Source of the DNA: an uncultured Collinsella sp.
GTDB lineage: Bacteria > Actinomycetota > Coriobacteriia > Coriobacteriales > Coriobacteriaceae
Direction of reading: 5' to 3'
Length of the DNA: 13,125 nt
Assembly (NCBI GenBank): GCA_900752475.1
Contig: CAADVJ010000162.1
Coordinates: forward strand, 1-13,125
A program made the position numbers and the translations under genes. Shown here piece after piece: positions 7,405 to 13,079 of this stretch. Position 1 is the first letter of the stretch, and every line of letters begins with the position of its first letter. Below the pieces are notes generated by a model. That model was not told the DNA's origin, did not search any database, and worked only from the letters and a program-made list of their open reading frames with translations.

Positions 7405-7860
7405 GCTTTACTCACCGAGAAGTTTCTTCCCCACGGAAATGAGTTTCTTTCCAACGGCCGCCTTCACGCCAATCATTACAACCACGTGGGCAGTGCGGGC
7501 TTCGAGATCCGCAGCGATGATGTCCCCCGATGCCCGCATTGCGGCTGGCAGCTTGTGCCGTGGGTGCGAGACGACACGTTTTTGCTGGGCACGGTATGGC
7601 GCGAGAGTCTCGAACGATACGAGCGTTTCATGCGCGAGCGCGGAGCTGGCCGCGTGCTGTTGCTGGAGCTCGGCGTGGGCGAGATGACCCCCGGCATCAT
7701 CACGCTCCCGTTCTGGAGCATGACCGCAAAGCTGCCGGATGCGCACCTGCTGAGCGTAAACATCTCGGGCGACTCGGCCCCGTTGCAGCTCGGAAACAAG
7801 GCGGAGGCGATTCGGGCCGATTTGGGTGCCTTGCTCTCGGCGGCGCGGGCCGACGACTAG
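7405..7860 (+). pseudogene. C-terminal remnant of a Sir2-family NAD-dependent deacylase
   Basis: From about 7486 the frame encodes VPRCPHCGWQLVPWVRDD, then a helix-rich linker, then LLLELGVGEMTPGIITLPFW, and ends at TAG 7858-7860. This is the C-terminal half of the Sir2-like proteins in which a CxxC zinc knuckle is followed by a GVGEMTP segment. The first zinc CxxC pair and the Rossmann NAD-binding half (GAGxS, the catalytic His) are absent. The frame is open back to 7405, but residues before about 7486 do not look like the family. No good ribosome binding site precedes the GTG at 7486. I call it a remnant fused at its left end to unrelated DNA. Sir2 membership is from memory of the motif set. 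Confidence 0.65.
7408..7485 (-). pseudogene. Possible C-terminal remnant of an unidentified minus-strand gene
   Basis: On the minus strand this stretch reads VVVMIGVKAAVGKKLISVGKKLLGE and stops at TAA (7408-7410). The codons and the regular hydrophobic/Lys pattern look like a genuine protein end, with amphipathic helices. The frame upstream on that strand (coordinates above about 7485) runs antisense through the Sir2-like remnant, so the gene would have been cut at that junction. No family is recognised, and coincidence is possible. Confidence 0.3.
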
Positions 7861-7937
7861 TAGCGCGGCGAGGCGTCTTGCCGCAAACCGTCCTCGCTAA
7901 ATGCATGACCGTTAATAAGTAAAAAGCAAGGTGCGTC

Positions 7938-8909
7938 TTATTTCAAATACTCCTCAAAGAACGCTTTCAGCTTTTCAAACGGAATGATGTCCGTCTGATC
8001 GTAAAGGTCGGTGTGGTTGGCGCCGGGGATAATGAGCAATTCCTTGTTGTCCCCCGTCAGCTTGCCGTACGCGGTTTCGCTGAAATAGCGGGAGTGCGCC
8101 TTCTCGCCATGCACCAGCAGCACGGCGGAGCGGATCTCGCCGGCGTACTGCAAGATCGGCATATTCAAAAACGACAGCGAAGACGTCACATTCCAACCGC
8201 CATTGGAGCCCAGGCTGCGGGGATGGTAGCCTCGCGGAGTCTTGTAGTAGGCGTAATAGTCCGCCACAAACTGCGGCGCGTCATCGGGCAGCTGATCGAC
8301 CACGCCGCCCGCCAGCGCATAGCTGTCATTTTTATAGTCCTCGGTGCGCTGCGCGTTCAGCGCTTTCCGCTTTTCGAAGCGCGCCTGTTCGGAATCCTCG
8401 GCGTCAAAATAGCCGTTTGCGGTCACGCGGGTCATATCGTACATGGTCATAGCCGCGGTAGCTTTGATACGGGTGTCGATGGCTGCGGCATTGATTGCCA
8501 TGCCGCCCCAACCGCAGATGCCGATGATACCGATGCGCTCCGGGTCAACGCTATTCTGCACAGAGAGGAAATCCACCGCTGCGCAGAAATCCTCGGTGTT
8601 GATGTCCGGCGATGCCACATAGCGGGGCGCACCGCCGCTCTCGCCGGTATAGGACGGGTCGAAGGCAATCGCGAAAAAGCCCAGCTCCGCCATTTTCTGC
8701 GCATAAAGGCCGGACGTTTGCTCCTTCACCGCGCCAAACGGACCGCTGACGGCGATGGCAGGCAGCTTGCCCTCCACGTTCTTTGGCACGTAGACGTCGG
8801 CCGCCAGCGTGATGCCGTATCGGTTGTGAAAAGTCGCCTTGCTGTGCTCAACCTTGTCACTTTTGGGGAACACCTTGTCCCATTCCTGCGTCAGTTTCAA
8901 CTGCTCCAT
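7938..8909 (-). CDS. Alpha/beta hydrolase with cysteine in the nucleophile elbow (dienelactone-hydrolase-like)
   Basis: The 323-residue protein shows an alpha/beta hydrolase fold without signal peptide. The nucleophile elbow reads GICGWGG (130-136), placing Cys132 where most relatives have Ser, as in dienelactone hydrolases. His299 in GANHTD is the expected catalytic base. An acid could be Glu269 in HGEKAHS or a nearby Asp. An oxyanion region lies in SGPFGAVKEQ (55-64). The substrate is unknown; hydrolysis of a small ester or lactone fits. The start at 8909 has AAGGAGG seven bases upstream, and only two bases separate it from the stop of the upstream CMD/cupin gene, so translation is probably coupled. 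It is the last gene of a three-gene minus-strand operon read from the MerR-type promoter near 10324-10354. Confidence 0.87.
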   Translation of the reverse strand: MEQLKLTQEWDKVFPKSDKVEHSKATFHNRYGITLAADVYVPKNVEGKLPAIAVSGPFGAVKEQTSGLYAQKMAELGFFAIAFDPSYTGESGGAPRYVASPDINTEDFCAAVDFLSVQNSVDPERIGIIGICGWGGMAINAAAIDTRIKATAAMTMYDMTRVTANGYFDAEDSEQARFEKRKALNAQRTEDYKNDSYALAGGVVDQLPDDAPQFVADYYAYYKTPRGYHPRSLGSNGGWNVTSSLSFLNMPILQYAGEIRSAVLLVHGEKAHSRYFSETAYGKLTGDNKELLIIPGANHTDLYDQTDIIPFEKLKAFFEEYLK

Positions 8910-8911
8910 GC

Positions 8912-9676
8912 CTAAGCCTCCTTGTCGGTCGCTTTAAGGTATTGCTCGTCGACCACGGGCTCCAACCACTCGTTGCAGGTCTCCTCGCCCGGAACTTCCA
9001 CCGCGAGATGGGAGAACCAGCTGTCGGGCGCCGCACCATGCCAGTGCTTTACGCCCACGGGAATATTTACCACGTCGCCAGGGCGCAGCTCCTGTGCCGG
9101 TTTGCCCCATTCCTGGTAAAGCCCTCGGCCAGCCACGCAGACGAGGATCTGTCCGCCACCGCTTTTGGCGTGATGGATGTGCCAGTTGTTGCGGCAGCCG
9201 GGCTCGAACGTCACGTTGTAGACGCCGACCTGCTCGGTGGAAAGGGGCGCGAGGTAGCTTTGCCCAATAAAGTACTTCGCAAATGCGTCGTTGGGGGCAC
9301 CGATGGGAAAGGCCATTTCGTTTTGATGCTTAGCTCTTGCATCAGCGGCATCGCTATCCGCCCAGACCTCCTTCGCCATGCGAAAGGCCGCCCACGCCTT
9401 GGGCCATCCCGCATAAAACGCCGCATGCGTAAGGATTTCCGCAATCTCAGCCCTGGTCACCCCGTTGTTCTTTGCGGACATCAGATGATATTTAAACGAA
9501 GAGTCCGTCAGTCCCTGCGCCATCAGGGCCACAACCGTCACCACGCTGCGGTCTCGAAGGGAAAGCCCGTCTTCTCGGCTCCACACCTCGCCGAACAGCA
9601 CATCGTCGTTGAGCTGTGCGAATTTGGGGGCAAAGTCCCCCAGGGCATCTCTGCCCGCTGTCTGTTTAATTGCCAT
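8912..9676 (-). CDS. Carboxymuconolactone decarboxylase-like / cupin fusion protein
   Basis: The 254-residue protein joins two domains. Residues about 12-105 form an all-helical AhpD/CMD-like domain (LSLRDRSVVTVVALMAQG, then EIAEILTHAAFYAGWPKAW). The redox CxxC of AhpD is absent, so peroxidase activity of that type is unlikely. Residues about 150-230 form a cupin barrel with WHIHH (H166, H168), Q176 in the place of the usual Glu, and H211/H213 in the second motif, suitable for a bound metal. The ATG at 9676 is chosen because GGAGGAAA lies six bases before it; an upstream ATG at 9709 lacks this. The protein belongs to a common fusion family, often found beside reductases and MerR regulators. 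The reaction is not known; modification or binding of an aromatic or quinone-like compound fits the neighbours. Confidence 0.87.
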   Translation of the reverse strand: MAIKQTAGRDALGDFAPKFAQLNDDVLFGEVWSREDGLSLRDRSVVTVVALMAQGLTDSSFKYHLMSAKNNGVTRAEIAEILTHAAFYAGWPKAWAAFRMAKEVWADSDAADARAKHQNEMAFPIGAPNDAFAKYFIGQSYLAPLSTEQVGVYNVTFEPGCRNNWHIHHAKSGGGQILVCVAGRGLYQEWGKPAQELRPGDVVNIPVGVKHWHGAAPDSWFSHLAVEVPGEETCNEWLEPVVDEQYLKATDKEA

Positions 9677-9740
9677 GATCGATTTCCTCCTATCGATGGT
9701 TCTGGACACGAATCTGCCTCCACGCGGTTAAGTAGCCCGC

Positions 9741-10280
9741 CTAGATTTCCATGCCCATTCGTTGCGCCTGTTTCAGAACGGGATGCCCGGCGATATCGCC
9801 CGCGTCGTTCACGCCGCCGGCAAAAACCGTTCCGGCAAGCGTGCAGCGGGGGAAGCAGTCAACCCATCCCTGCACGGCCTTTTTCGCGCCGTCGAAGGCC
9901 GAGCGCCCACTCTCCGCCGCCGTTGCTAATAGATACGCCTCGGTGAATGAGTAATCGGAGCCAAAAAGCGGGTTGGCGCGGTCCAGCATGGTCTTGAGCT
10001 GGCCACAGACGCTGTAGTAGTAGACGGGCGTTGCAAACACCAACACATCCGCATCGTGCATCTTGGCGGCAATTTCCACGGCGTCGTCCTGGATGACGCA
10101 GCGCCCCAGCTTTAGGCAGGCAAGGCACCCCTTGCAGAAGCCAAGCTGCCTTTCGCGCAGGCGCACGGTCTCCACGCTGTGACCCGCTTCTCGCGCACCT
10201 TTGTCGAAAGCATCCGCCAGCGTCTCGGAATTGCCATTCTTTCGAGGACTTGAAGAGATTATCAAAACCGTTTTGCTCAT
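9741..10280 (-). CDS. Flavodoxin-like NAD(P)H-dependent FMN reductase, first gene of the MerR-linked operon
   Basis: The 179-residue protein carries the FMN phosphate loop SSSPRKNGNSE (9-19), a cysteine cluster (C49, C52, C55, C61) and TPVYYYS (84-90) next to the flavin, all as in iron-sulfur flavoprotein-like reductases. It likely transfers two electrons from NAD(P)H to a quinone or other electrophile. The frame is open far upstream to 10823, but that part is antisense to the regulator gene. The ATG at 10280 is the real start, with AAGGGG nine bases upstream and the promoter at 10324-10354 behind it. The CMD/cupin gene follows after 64 bases. It is a relative of the reductase at 5585-6115, with the same order of motifs. 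Confidence 0.88.
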   Translation of the reverse strand: MSKTVLIISSSPRKNGNSETLADAFDKGAREAGHSVETVRLRERQLGFCKGCLACLKLGRCVIQDDAVEIAAKMHDADVLVFATPVYYYSVCGQLKTMLDRANPLFGSDYSFTEAYLLATAAESGRSAFDGAKKAVQGWVDCFPRCTLAGTVFAGGVNDAGDIAGHPVLKQAQRMGMEI

Positions 10281-10311
10281 TACGGAATACCCCTTGCACT
10301 CCTTATATATA

Positions 10312-10340
10312 TTGACGAAAATAAAGGTAATACCTAAACC
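10312..10340 (+). promoter_or_regulatory. Possible promoter of the merR-family gene, overlapping its operator
   Basis: TTGACG (10312-10317) and TAAACC (10335-10340) stand 17 bp apart on the plus strand, 45 bases before the regulator start. The -10 is only a partial match. Because it overlaps the dyad at 10332-10351, bound regulator would be expected to repress its own gene. Confidence 0.4.
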
Positions 10341-10354
10341 TAACTTTAGGTCAA
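10324..10354 (-). promoter_or_regulatory. MerR-type promoter with dyad operator in a 19-bp spacer
   Basis: Read on the minus strand, TTGACC (10354-10349) is the -35 and TACCTT (10329-10324) the -10, separated by 19 bp (10330-10348). Over-long 19-bp spacers are the hallmark of promoters that MerR proteins activate by twisting DNA. The spacer region holds the dyad ACCTAAA (10332-10338) and TTTAGGT (10345-10351) with a 6-base centre. It drives the reductase-cupin-hydrolase operon, and the MerR gene starts 32 bases to the right. Position, dyad and spacer all agree. Confidence 0.78.
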
Positions 10355-10385
10355 GGAGTAAATTCCAGATTTGTCCGGAGGGACC

Positions 10386-10826
10386 ATGTACACAATCGGA
10401 CAGGTGGCGGATATGTTCGGTCTGCCCGTTTCCACGCTGCGCTATTACGACAAGCAGGGATTGTTCCCGGAATTGGAACGGACGTCCGGCATTCGCCGAT
10501 TCGGCGATACGGAACTCGAGGCGCTTCGGGTCATCGAATGCCTGAAGAAGGCTGGAATGGAGATTAAGGACATCCGACTGTTCATGGAATGGTGCGCGGA
10601 GGGCCCATCGACATATCCCAAGCGCAAGGCCATGTTCGAGGAGCGAAGGGCCCACATGGAGTCGGAGATCGCAAACATGAACCGTGCGCTGGATATGTTG
10701 AAGTTCAAATGCTGGTACTACGAGCAGGCGATCCAAGATGGCAACGAGGATAGGGTGAAGGCGCTGATTCCCGACAATTTGCCGGAAGAAATCAAAGATG
10801 TCTACGAGAACGCCCACGCTCAATAA
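10386..10826 (+). CDS. MerR-family transcriptional regulator
   Basis: The 146-residue protein begins with the MerR winged helix: MYTIGQVADMFGLPVSTLRYYDKQGL (1-26, helix-turn-helix), then a wing with GIRRFGDTELE. A long dimerising coiled coil follows (about 80-115), rich in Glu, Arg and Met. The C-terminal effector part is short and has no Cys cluster of metal sensors (only C52, C70 and C109), so an organic or electrophilic signal is likelier than a metal. GGAGGG precedes the ATG at only three bases. The frame extends five codons upstream to a TTG, but the HTH starts at this ATG. It is divergent from the three-gene operon, whose promoter carries a matching dyad, so it is the probable activator of that operon. 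Confidence 0.92.
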   Translation: MYTIGQVADMFGLPVSTLRYYDKQGLFPELERTSGIRRFGDTELEALRVIECLKKAGMEIKDIRLFMEWCAEGPSTYPKRKAMFEERRAHMESEIANMNRALDMLKFKCWYYEQAIQDGNEDRVKALIPDNLPEEIKDVYENAHAQ

Positions 10827-10838
10827 TGCCGCCCGATC

Positions 10839-11106
10839 TCAAGGGAATTCGGTGAGGAGTCCTCTTCGGTTAGTGATGTACTTCTTCCCCTTGATGTCAT
10901 AGCGCTTCGCCTCATAGAAGGCGAAAGCGTCGCGGAGGTACGAGATATAGCGCCCGACGGTGACGTGGTTGGTGGGAACCCTGTTGGCGTCGAGCACGTT
11001 GGCGATGTTGTTGGGCGAGTTGAGGTTGCCGGAATTGTCCATCATGTACTCGGCTAGCCTCTCCAACACGGTGGAGTCGGTACGTATTGCGGTCTACCCA
11101 AGCCAT
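10839..11106 (-). pseudogene. Fossil of a DUF4143-type AAA ATPase
   Basis: On the minus strand ATG 11106, six bases after AAGGAG, gives MAWVDRNTY, a normal start for these ATPases. After about nine codons the sequence shifts frame into TDSTVLERLAEYMMDNSGNL, then TNHVTVGRYISYL and AKRYDIKGKKYI. That is the middle-to-late part of proteins joining an AAA ATPase core to DUF4143. The Walker A and B core is gone, and the remnant ends early (NRRGLLTEFP, stop at 10839), losing the C-terminal DUF part. A TAG in the second frame at 11094-11096 marks the limit of the shifted piece. Promoter-side elements look intact. Family recognition is from remembered motifs such as NHVTVGRYI and KRYDIKGKKY. Confidence 0.7.
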
Positions 11107-11114
11107 AATCCACT

Positions 11115-11165
11115 CCTTCTCTGTTTCGAAACTCGATTATTTCTAAAGTTTCGAAACCGAGAAGG
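11115..11165 (-). promoter_or_regulatory. 51-bp inverted repeat with two GTTTCGAAAC palindromes upstream of the ATPase fossil
   Basis: GTTTCGAAAC, itself a perfect palindrome, occurs at 11123-11132 and 11148-11157. Flanking CCTTCTC (11115-11121) and GAGAAGG (11159-11165) extend this to 18-bp arms with one mismatch and a 15-base centre containing an AATAAT-like -10 on the minus strand. The arm nearest the gene includes the ribosome binding site. It may be a double operator around a -10 box, or an RNA hairpin masking the ribosome binding site. Confidence 0.7.
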
Positions 11166-11250
11166 CAATGTGCACAAGGATGCATCGAGGAGCGAATCCC
11201 AGTAGCGCCATGTCAGCAGCGATGCCGGGCGCATTCGCACGTGCTACAAT

Positions 11251-11336
11251 CCAACCACCAGAGATGAAAACACAGTCCCCGTCGGGTAGTCGTGGGCGTG
11301 CGCTAGTCCGCATCAGTAACCTGCCTCCTTGGTTGT
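11251..11336 (+). ncRNA. Probable yjdF (azaaromatic) riboswitch aptamer
   Basis: The region sits directly upstream of a yjdF gene, which is where the known yjdF riboswitch class is found in Firmicutes and relatives. Nested complementary pieces are visible: CAACCA (11252-11257) with TGGTTG (11330-11335), CAG (11259-11261) with CTG (11321-11323), GATG (11263-11266) with CATC (11311-11314), and an inner CCC-GTC-GGG hairpin near 11278-11286. The unpaired A-rich GATGAAAACACA looks like a conserved aptamer joint. TACAAT (11245-11250), an extended -10, would start RNA near 11257 and so would omit the outer helix; thus either that helix or that promoter is wrong. I could not compare with the covariance model. 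Confidence 0.6.
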
Positions 11337-11369
11337 CCCTTCTCTGCATGGTCATCTACATAAAGGAGG
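11324..11369 (+). promoter_or_regulatory. Anti-Shine-Dalgarno hairpin controlling yjdF translation
   Basis: CCTCCTT (11324-11330) at the 3' edge of the aptamer is exactly complementary to AAGGAGG (11363-11369), the yjdF ribosome binding site, with a 32-base loop between. The same bases are next to, and partly within, the aptamer's closing helix (TGGTTG 11330-11335), so ligand binding could decide whether the site is masked. This is a translational expression platform by inference; the complementarity is seen directly. Confidence 0.6.
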
Positions 11370-11377
11370 AACCAACC

Positions 11378-11797
11378 ATGCAGATCAGCGTGTCGTCCAC
11401 CCTGACCGTATATCACGACGACCAATTCTGGGTCGGGCTGGCGGAGCACGTCGAGGGCGGAAGGTATGGCGTCGCCCGCATCGTCTTCGGCGCGGAGCCG
11501 TCCGATGAGGAGATTCTGCGATTCGTTACAAGCGAATGGGAGAAGCTCTCGTTCTTCGGCGATAAGGCCACTGAAACAAGCAAGCCCGCGAAGAACCCCA
11601 AGCGGCGCGCTCGCGAGGCAGCGAAAGCCCTTAAACGGCCCGCGGTGAGCACCAAGGCACAACAGGCGCTCGCGGCACAGCGGGAAGCGATGAAGCGGGA
11701 GTCGGCTCAAGCAAGAAGTCAGCGCCGCGCGGAAGAGGCTGATGCGCGCTTCGAGCAGCGGAAGTTGAAGCGCAAGCAGAAGCATCGTGGGCATTGA
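11378..11797 (+). CDS. yjdF: YjdF family protein (DUF2992)
   Basis: The 139-residue protein fits the YjdF family over its whole length. An N-terminal beta-rich part contains DDQFWVGLAEHVEGG (14-28) and ARIVFGAEPSDEEI (32-45). It is followed by the conserved basic NPKRRAREAAKAL (about 73-85), STKAQQALAAQREAMK (about 90-105), and a very Arg/Lys/Glu/Gln-rich C-terminal helix ending KRKQKHRGH. The biochemical role of the family is not established. Its genes often lie behind a riboswitch that binds azaaromatic compounds, which suggests a part in tolerance to such molecules. AAGGAGG precedes the ATG by eight bases; the frame is open further upstream, but that part is the leader. No partner gene lies in the same transcript here. 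Confidence 0.9.
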   Translation: MQISVSSTLTVYHDDQFWVGLAEHVEGGRYGVARIVFGAEPSDEEILRFVTSEWEKLSFFGDKATETSKPAKNPKRRAREAAKALKRPAVSTKAQQALAAQREAMKRESAQARSQRRAEEADARFEQRKLKRKQKHRGH

Positions 11798-11957
11798 TCG
11801 CTATTTGCAGCAAGGCAAACCATATACAGCAGCGGCGCCAGTTCCACTTGAAGCCGACGCCGCGTAGACGCTGATGGTGACGGCTATGCACGGGCACGGG
11901 CGCGCCACCGCACTTCACAGCTTGTTTCTCAAGTATTTGGGACGCACACGCGGCGTT
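11798..11957. other. Gap after yjdF without a recognised gene
   Basis: Open frames here are shadows with no family resemblance. A GCGGCG/CGCCGC pair (11832-11837 with 11858-11863, 20-base loop) is the only stem worth naming, and it lacks a T-run, so no firm terminator for yjdF was found. Confidence 0.5.
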
Positions 11958-11981
11958 CAAAAATGCGGAGCGGTTCCGCAT
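11958..11981 (-). terminator. Rho-independent terminator of the ToxN-like gene
   Basis: On the minus strand a perfect 7-bp stem (ATGCGGA 11981-11975, TCCGCAT 11969-11963) with a 5-base loop is followed by a TTTTT run (11963-11959). It lies 25 bases beyond the stop of the toxin-like gene, the normal place for a rho-independent terminator. Confidence 0.75.
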
Positions 11982-12005
11982 AGCTCGAGACTGAGCCGAG
12001 GTGCC

Positions 12006-12454
12006 CTACTTCTCGCCCTCCAGCAGCCCCACGATGCGGTTGATGTCGACGGCAAAGCGAGGCCTTCCCTCGCGCTCGTAGCGGTCGAGGTATGCCTGGC
12101 ACTCGGAGACAATGCGCTTGGTGTTGCCATCGATGATGCGCTGGAGCGTCTCGTAGTAGGCCGAGCTCTCGGTCCTGAAGCGGCGTTGATAGGCCTTGGT
12201 TATGGGGAACATCTTGATGTAGTGGATGCCGTGGCGGCAGCCGGGGCGCGTCGTGGGGCGGGGTGGCAACGCAAAGTACTGGTCTTTGGGCACGTTAGGG
12301 GCGATGTTGGAACGCAGCGGCACGGCGAAGTCCCTGCGCTTCCCGCGGAAACGCAGCCTCACCACCACGATGCAGGGGCGATTGTGCTTAAGCATGAGCT
12401 CGCGGTCGCCATCGACGAGGTCGAAGAAATCCTGGGGATGGATACGATCTTCAT
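12006..12454 (-). pseudogene. ToxN/AbiQ-like endoribonuclease toxin candidate with a frame break near the start
   Basis: The main frame encodes about 150 residues: QDFFDLVDGDRELMLKHNRP, then FRGKRRDFAVPLRSNI, HGIHYIKMFPI, and YYETLQRIIDGNTKRIVSEC ending EGEK. The order (Asp-rich N-terminal helix, a strand with FAVPL, an Ile-Lys strand, two C-terminal helices) resembles type III toxins of the ToxN/AbiQ kind, but identity is weak and I would not exclude another family. The ribosome binding site AAGGGGG (12469-12463) serves an ATG at 12454 that begins MKIVSIP, a typical start, in a different frame. One extra base in the run of four C (minus strand, 12437-12434) would join the two as MKIVSIPQDFF. 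The longer frame running up to 12548 crosses leader hairpins and is unlikely to be protein. A terminator follows. Confidence 0.45.
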
Positions 12455-12479
12455 CGGTTACGCCCCCTTCATACGAAGC

Positions 12480-12548
12480 GGGGCCCGCATCGCTGCAGGC
12501 CCCTACAGGTGGGCGATATTCTACGCCTTGCGGCACCCCGTCGCCCAC
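12480..12548 (-). repeat. Two hairpins in the leader of the ToxN-like gene
   Basis: GTGGGCGA (12509-12516) pairs perfectly with TCGCCCAC (12541-12548), and GGGGCC (12480-12485) pairs with GGCCCC (12498-12503). Both lie between the probable promoter and the ribosome binding site at 12463-12469. The second is placed like the attenuating terminator between antitoxin RNA and toxin in type III systems, although it lacks a T-run. Confidence 0.5.
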
Positions 12549-12604
12549 GGAGGTTAAACGTACACGTAAGCCGTACTCTGAAAGCCGCGGCTTCCGGCAA
12601 GTAG

Positions 12605-12613
12605 TTTATACCA
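12605..12613 (-). promoter_or_regulatory. Extended -10 promoter for the ToxN-like gene's leader
   Basis: The minus strand reads TGGTATAAA (12613-12605), an extended -10. No clear -35 is present, which extended -10 promoters tolerate. RNA would begin near 12598 and give a leader of about 145 bases before the ATG at 12454. Confidence 0.45.
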
Positions 12614-12717
12614 CGAAAGGTCGCTTTCGATGCGCCTAGCTCGCAAAATAACACTCGCTGGGCCGTTTCGGCGTGCTCAGCCTCCGCTCGATCTTACGCA
12701 TGTTTTTTGGGAGGGCA

Positions 12718-12862
12718 TGAGTCGTCGCCCGCCACGGCGGCTTATACAGCCTCTCGGCATGGAGGGAAACGCCATGGTCACGCTCAACATCTACGCCGAC
12801 ATCGAACCGACACCCAAGATCCAGAGCATGCTGCGCGTGGCGCCTGCCTTGCGCGGGAAGTC
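12718..12862 (+). pseudogene. Possible start of an unidentified gene cut off by the HsdS fragment
   Basis: A plus-strand frame has in-frame ATGs at 12718, 12761 and 12774. GGGAGGG stands near the first and GGAGGGAA about five bases before the third, which would begin MVTLNIYADIEPTPKIQSML. After about 12862 the frame is antisense to the HsdS fragment and meaningless, ending at 12947. It looks like a gene start joined to foreign DNA. I recognise no family, and the coding status is uncertain. Confidence 0.3.
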
Positions 12863-13079
12863 GAGCAAGGCGGTCGCTGTAATATTCGTATTGCTGACGT
12901 CGCGCCTCGATTTCGGCGGGGATACCGTCGGTGAGCGATTTCGTTAGGGTGTCGAAGCGGTCGAGGATGTCGACGACCTTCTGCTGGGTGCCGATGGATG
13001 GGGCGGGAATCTCAACCCTCGATAAGTCCACAGACGCGGCTTCGATTGCCTTTTCCGATTTAGCGTATTGCTCTTCAGA
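12852..13079 (-). pseudogene. Fragment of type I restriction specificity protein HsdS
   Basis: The minus strand encodes VDLSRVEIPAPSIGTQQKVV, then DILDRFDTLTKSLTDGIPAE and IEARRQQYEYYSDRLA. This is the conserved helical region that follows a target-recognition domain in HsdS, the DNA-specificity subunit of type I restriction-modification enzymes (IPxPxIxxQxxVVxILDRF and ARRxQYEYYxDRL are the hallmark motifs). No target-recognition domain is present on either side: upstream the frame meets a stop (TGA, 13080-13082) after about 16 residues, and downstream it runs into unrelated sequence. No HsdM or HsdR gene is visible. Such pieces often come from shuffling of hsdS copies by inversion. Confidence 0.75.

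Noticed and set aside
8013..9946. Plus-strand open frames (8013-8915 and 8942-9946) opposite the hydrolase, cupin and reductase genes
   Set aside because: They are antisense shadows produced by GC-rich codon bias and have no recognisable domains.
10281..10823. Long N-terminal extension of the reductase at 9741-10280
   Set aside because: It is antisense to the MerR gene and crosses the promoter; the flavodoxin fold begins at the ATG at 10280.
11143..11355. Minus-strand open frame of 70 codons over the yjdF leader
   Set aside because: It has no ribosome binding site and lies across the riboswitch candidate and the palindromic element; its hydrophobic run is not enough to call a gene.
12455..12640. 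Tandem antitoxin repeats (ToxI-like) upstream of the toxin candidate
   Set aside because: I looked for repeats of about 30-40 bases on the minus strand and found only two hairpins, no tandem copies.
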